Positions 51,179 through 51,246 of a DNA stretch of 51,246 nucleotides are shown here, piece by piece. Under the pieces are notes generated by a model. It was given only the letters and a program-made list of their open reading frames with translations. It was not told the DNA's origin and did not search any database. Origin of the DNA: JAVVUJ01 sp964461765 (GTDB taxonomy: Bacteria; Bacillota; Clostridia; Peptostreptococcales; Anaerovoracaceae); contig CAYWVS010000013.1 in the NCBI GenBank assembly GCA_964461765.1, forward strand, positions 1 through 51,246. Reading direction: 5' to 3'. Position numbers and translations under genes: made by a program. The stretch's first letter is position 1, and each line of letters begins with the position of its first letter.

Positions 51179-51246
51179 TCTCAAAGATAGAATATGTACA
51201 GGTGTTTCTGCTACATTTTCTATATGTAAAATGTCAAATTATCTTC

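Noticed and set aside
1..51246. tRNA genes, rRNA genes and CRISPR arrays
   Set aside because: No T-loop GGTTCRANNCC sequence with a matching acceptor stem, no rRNA sequence and no regularly spaced repeats were seen.

Overview
The window is AT-rich, almost fully coding DNA. The organism is very probably a strictly anaerobic, Gram-positive-type member of the Clostridia (Tissierellia/Sedimentibacter-like or Family XIII-like; genus not resolvable from this sequence). The grounds are low G+C, strong AGGAGG ribosome binding sites with several TTG starts, SigA promoters, ThrE-type split exporters, MetH without an activation domain, and many S-layer-homology (SLH) proteins. No rRNA, tRNA, CRISPR array or phage module was seen.

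Layout. (1) 1-5100: 5' end of an unidentified divergent gene, a LysR regulator, glutaminyl-tRNA synthetase behind a long hairpin-rich leader, a MITE-like element and a soluble hybrid histidine kinase. (2) 5105-13486: truA; metF-metH with ATGA overlap (methyl-folate to methionine); then dCMP deaminase, tagO/wecA, mnaA/wecB and a MATE exporter in one tightly overlapping run. (3) 13571-20577: a complete F1Fo-ATP synthase operon atpI-B-E-F-H-A-G-D-C with a good promoter and terminator; its c subunit carries the residues of a Na+-binding site. (4) 20580-25550: a candidate structured RNA, dispersed hairpin repeats, feoA-feoB (overlapping, with an unusual FeoB G domain), a two-gene ThrE-type exporter and a second MITE-like copy. 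(5) 25551-30962: a CofE-like ligase, a radical SAM protein, a DUF368 (PopT-type) membrane protein and a putrescine-aminotransferase-like enzyme preceded by a probable sigma-54 promoter. (6) 30963-35537: a lytic transglycosylase behind a tandem structured leader, a TAXI solute-binding lipoprotein and metG. (7) 35600-51246: a cell-surface locus with five SLH proteins and a 2057-residue secreted protein, ending in a gene split by a scaffold gap that looks like an assembly artefact.

How it fits together: TagO and MnaA can begin a secondary cell-wall polymer containing ManNAc, the kind of polymer SLH domains bind, so the cell-wall genes near 10 kb may serve the SLH locus near 36-51 kb (inference). 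The most interesting unexplained signals are the tandem leader motif at 31055-31239, the candidate ncRNA at 20795-20990, three small repeat families with paired-base conservation, the FeoA cysteine tail that is dual-coded with the FeoB N-terminus, and the FeoB with altered G1/G2/G3 motifs.
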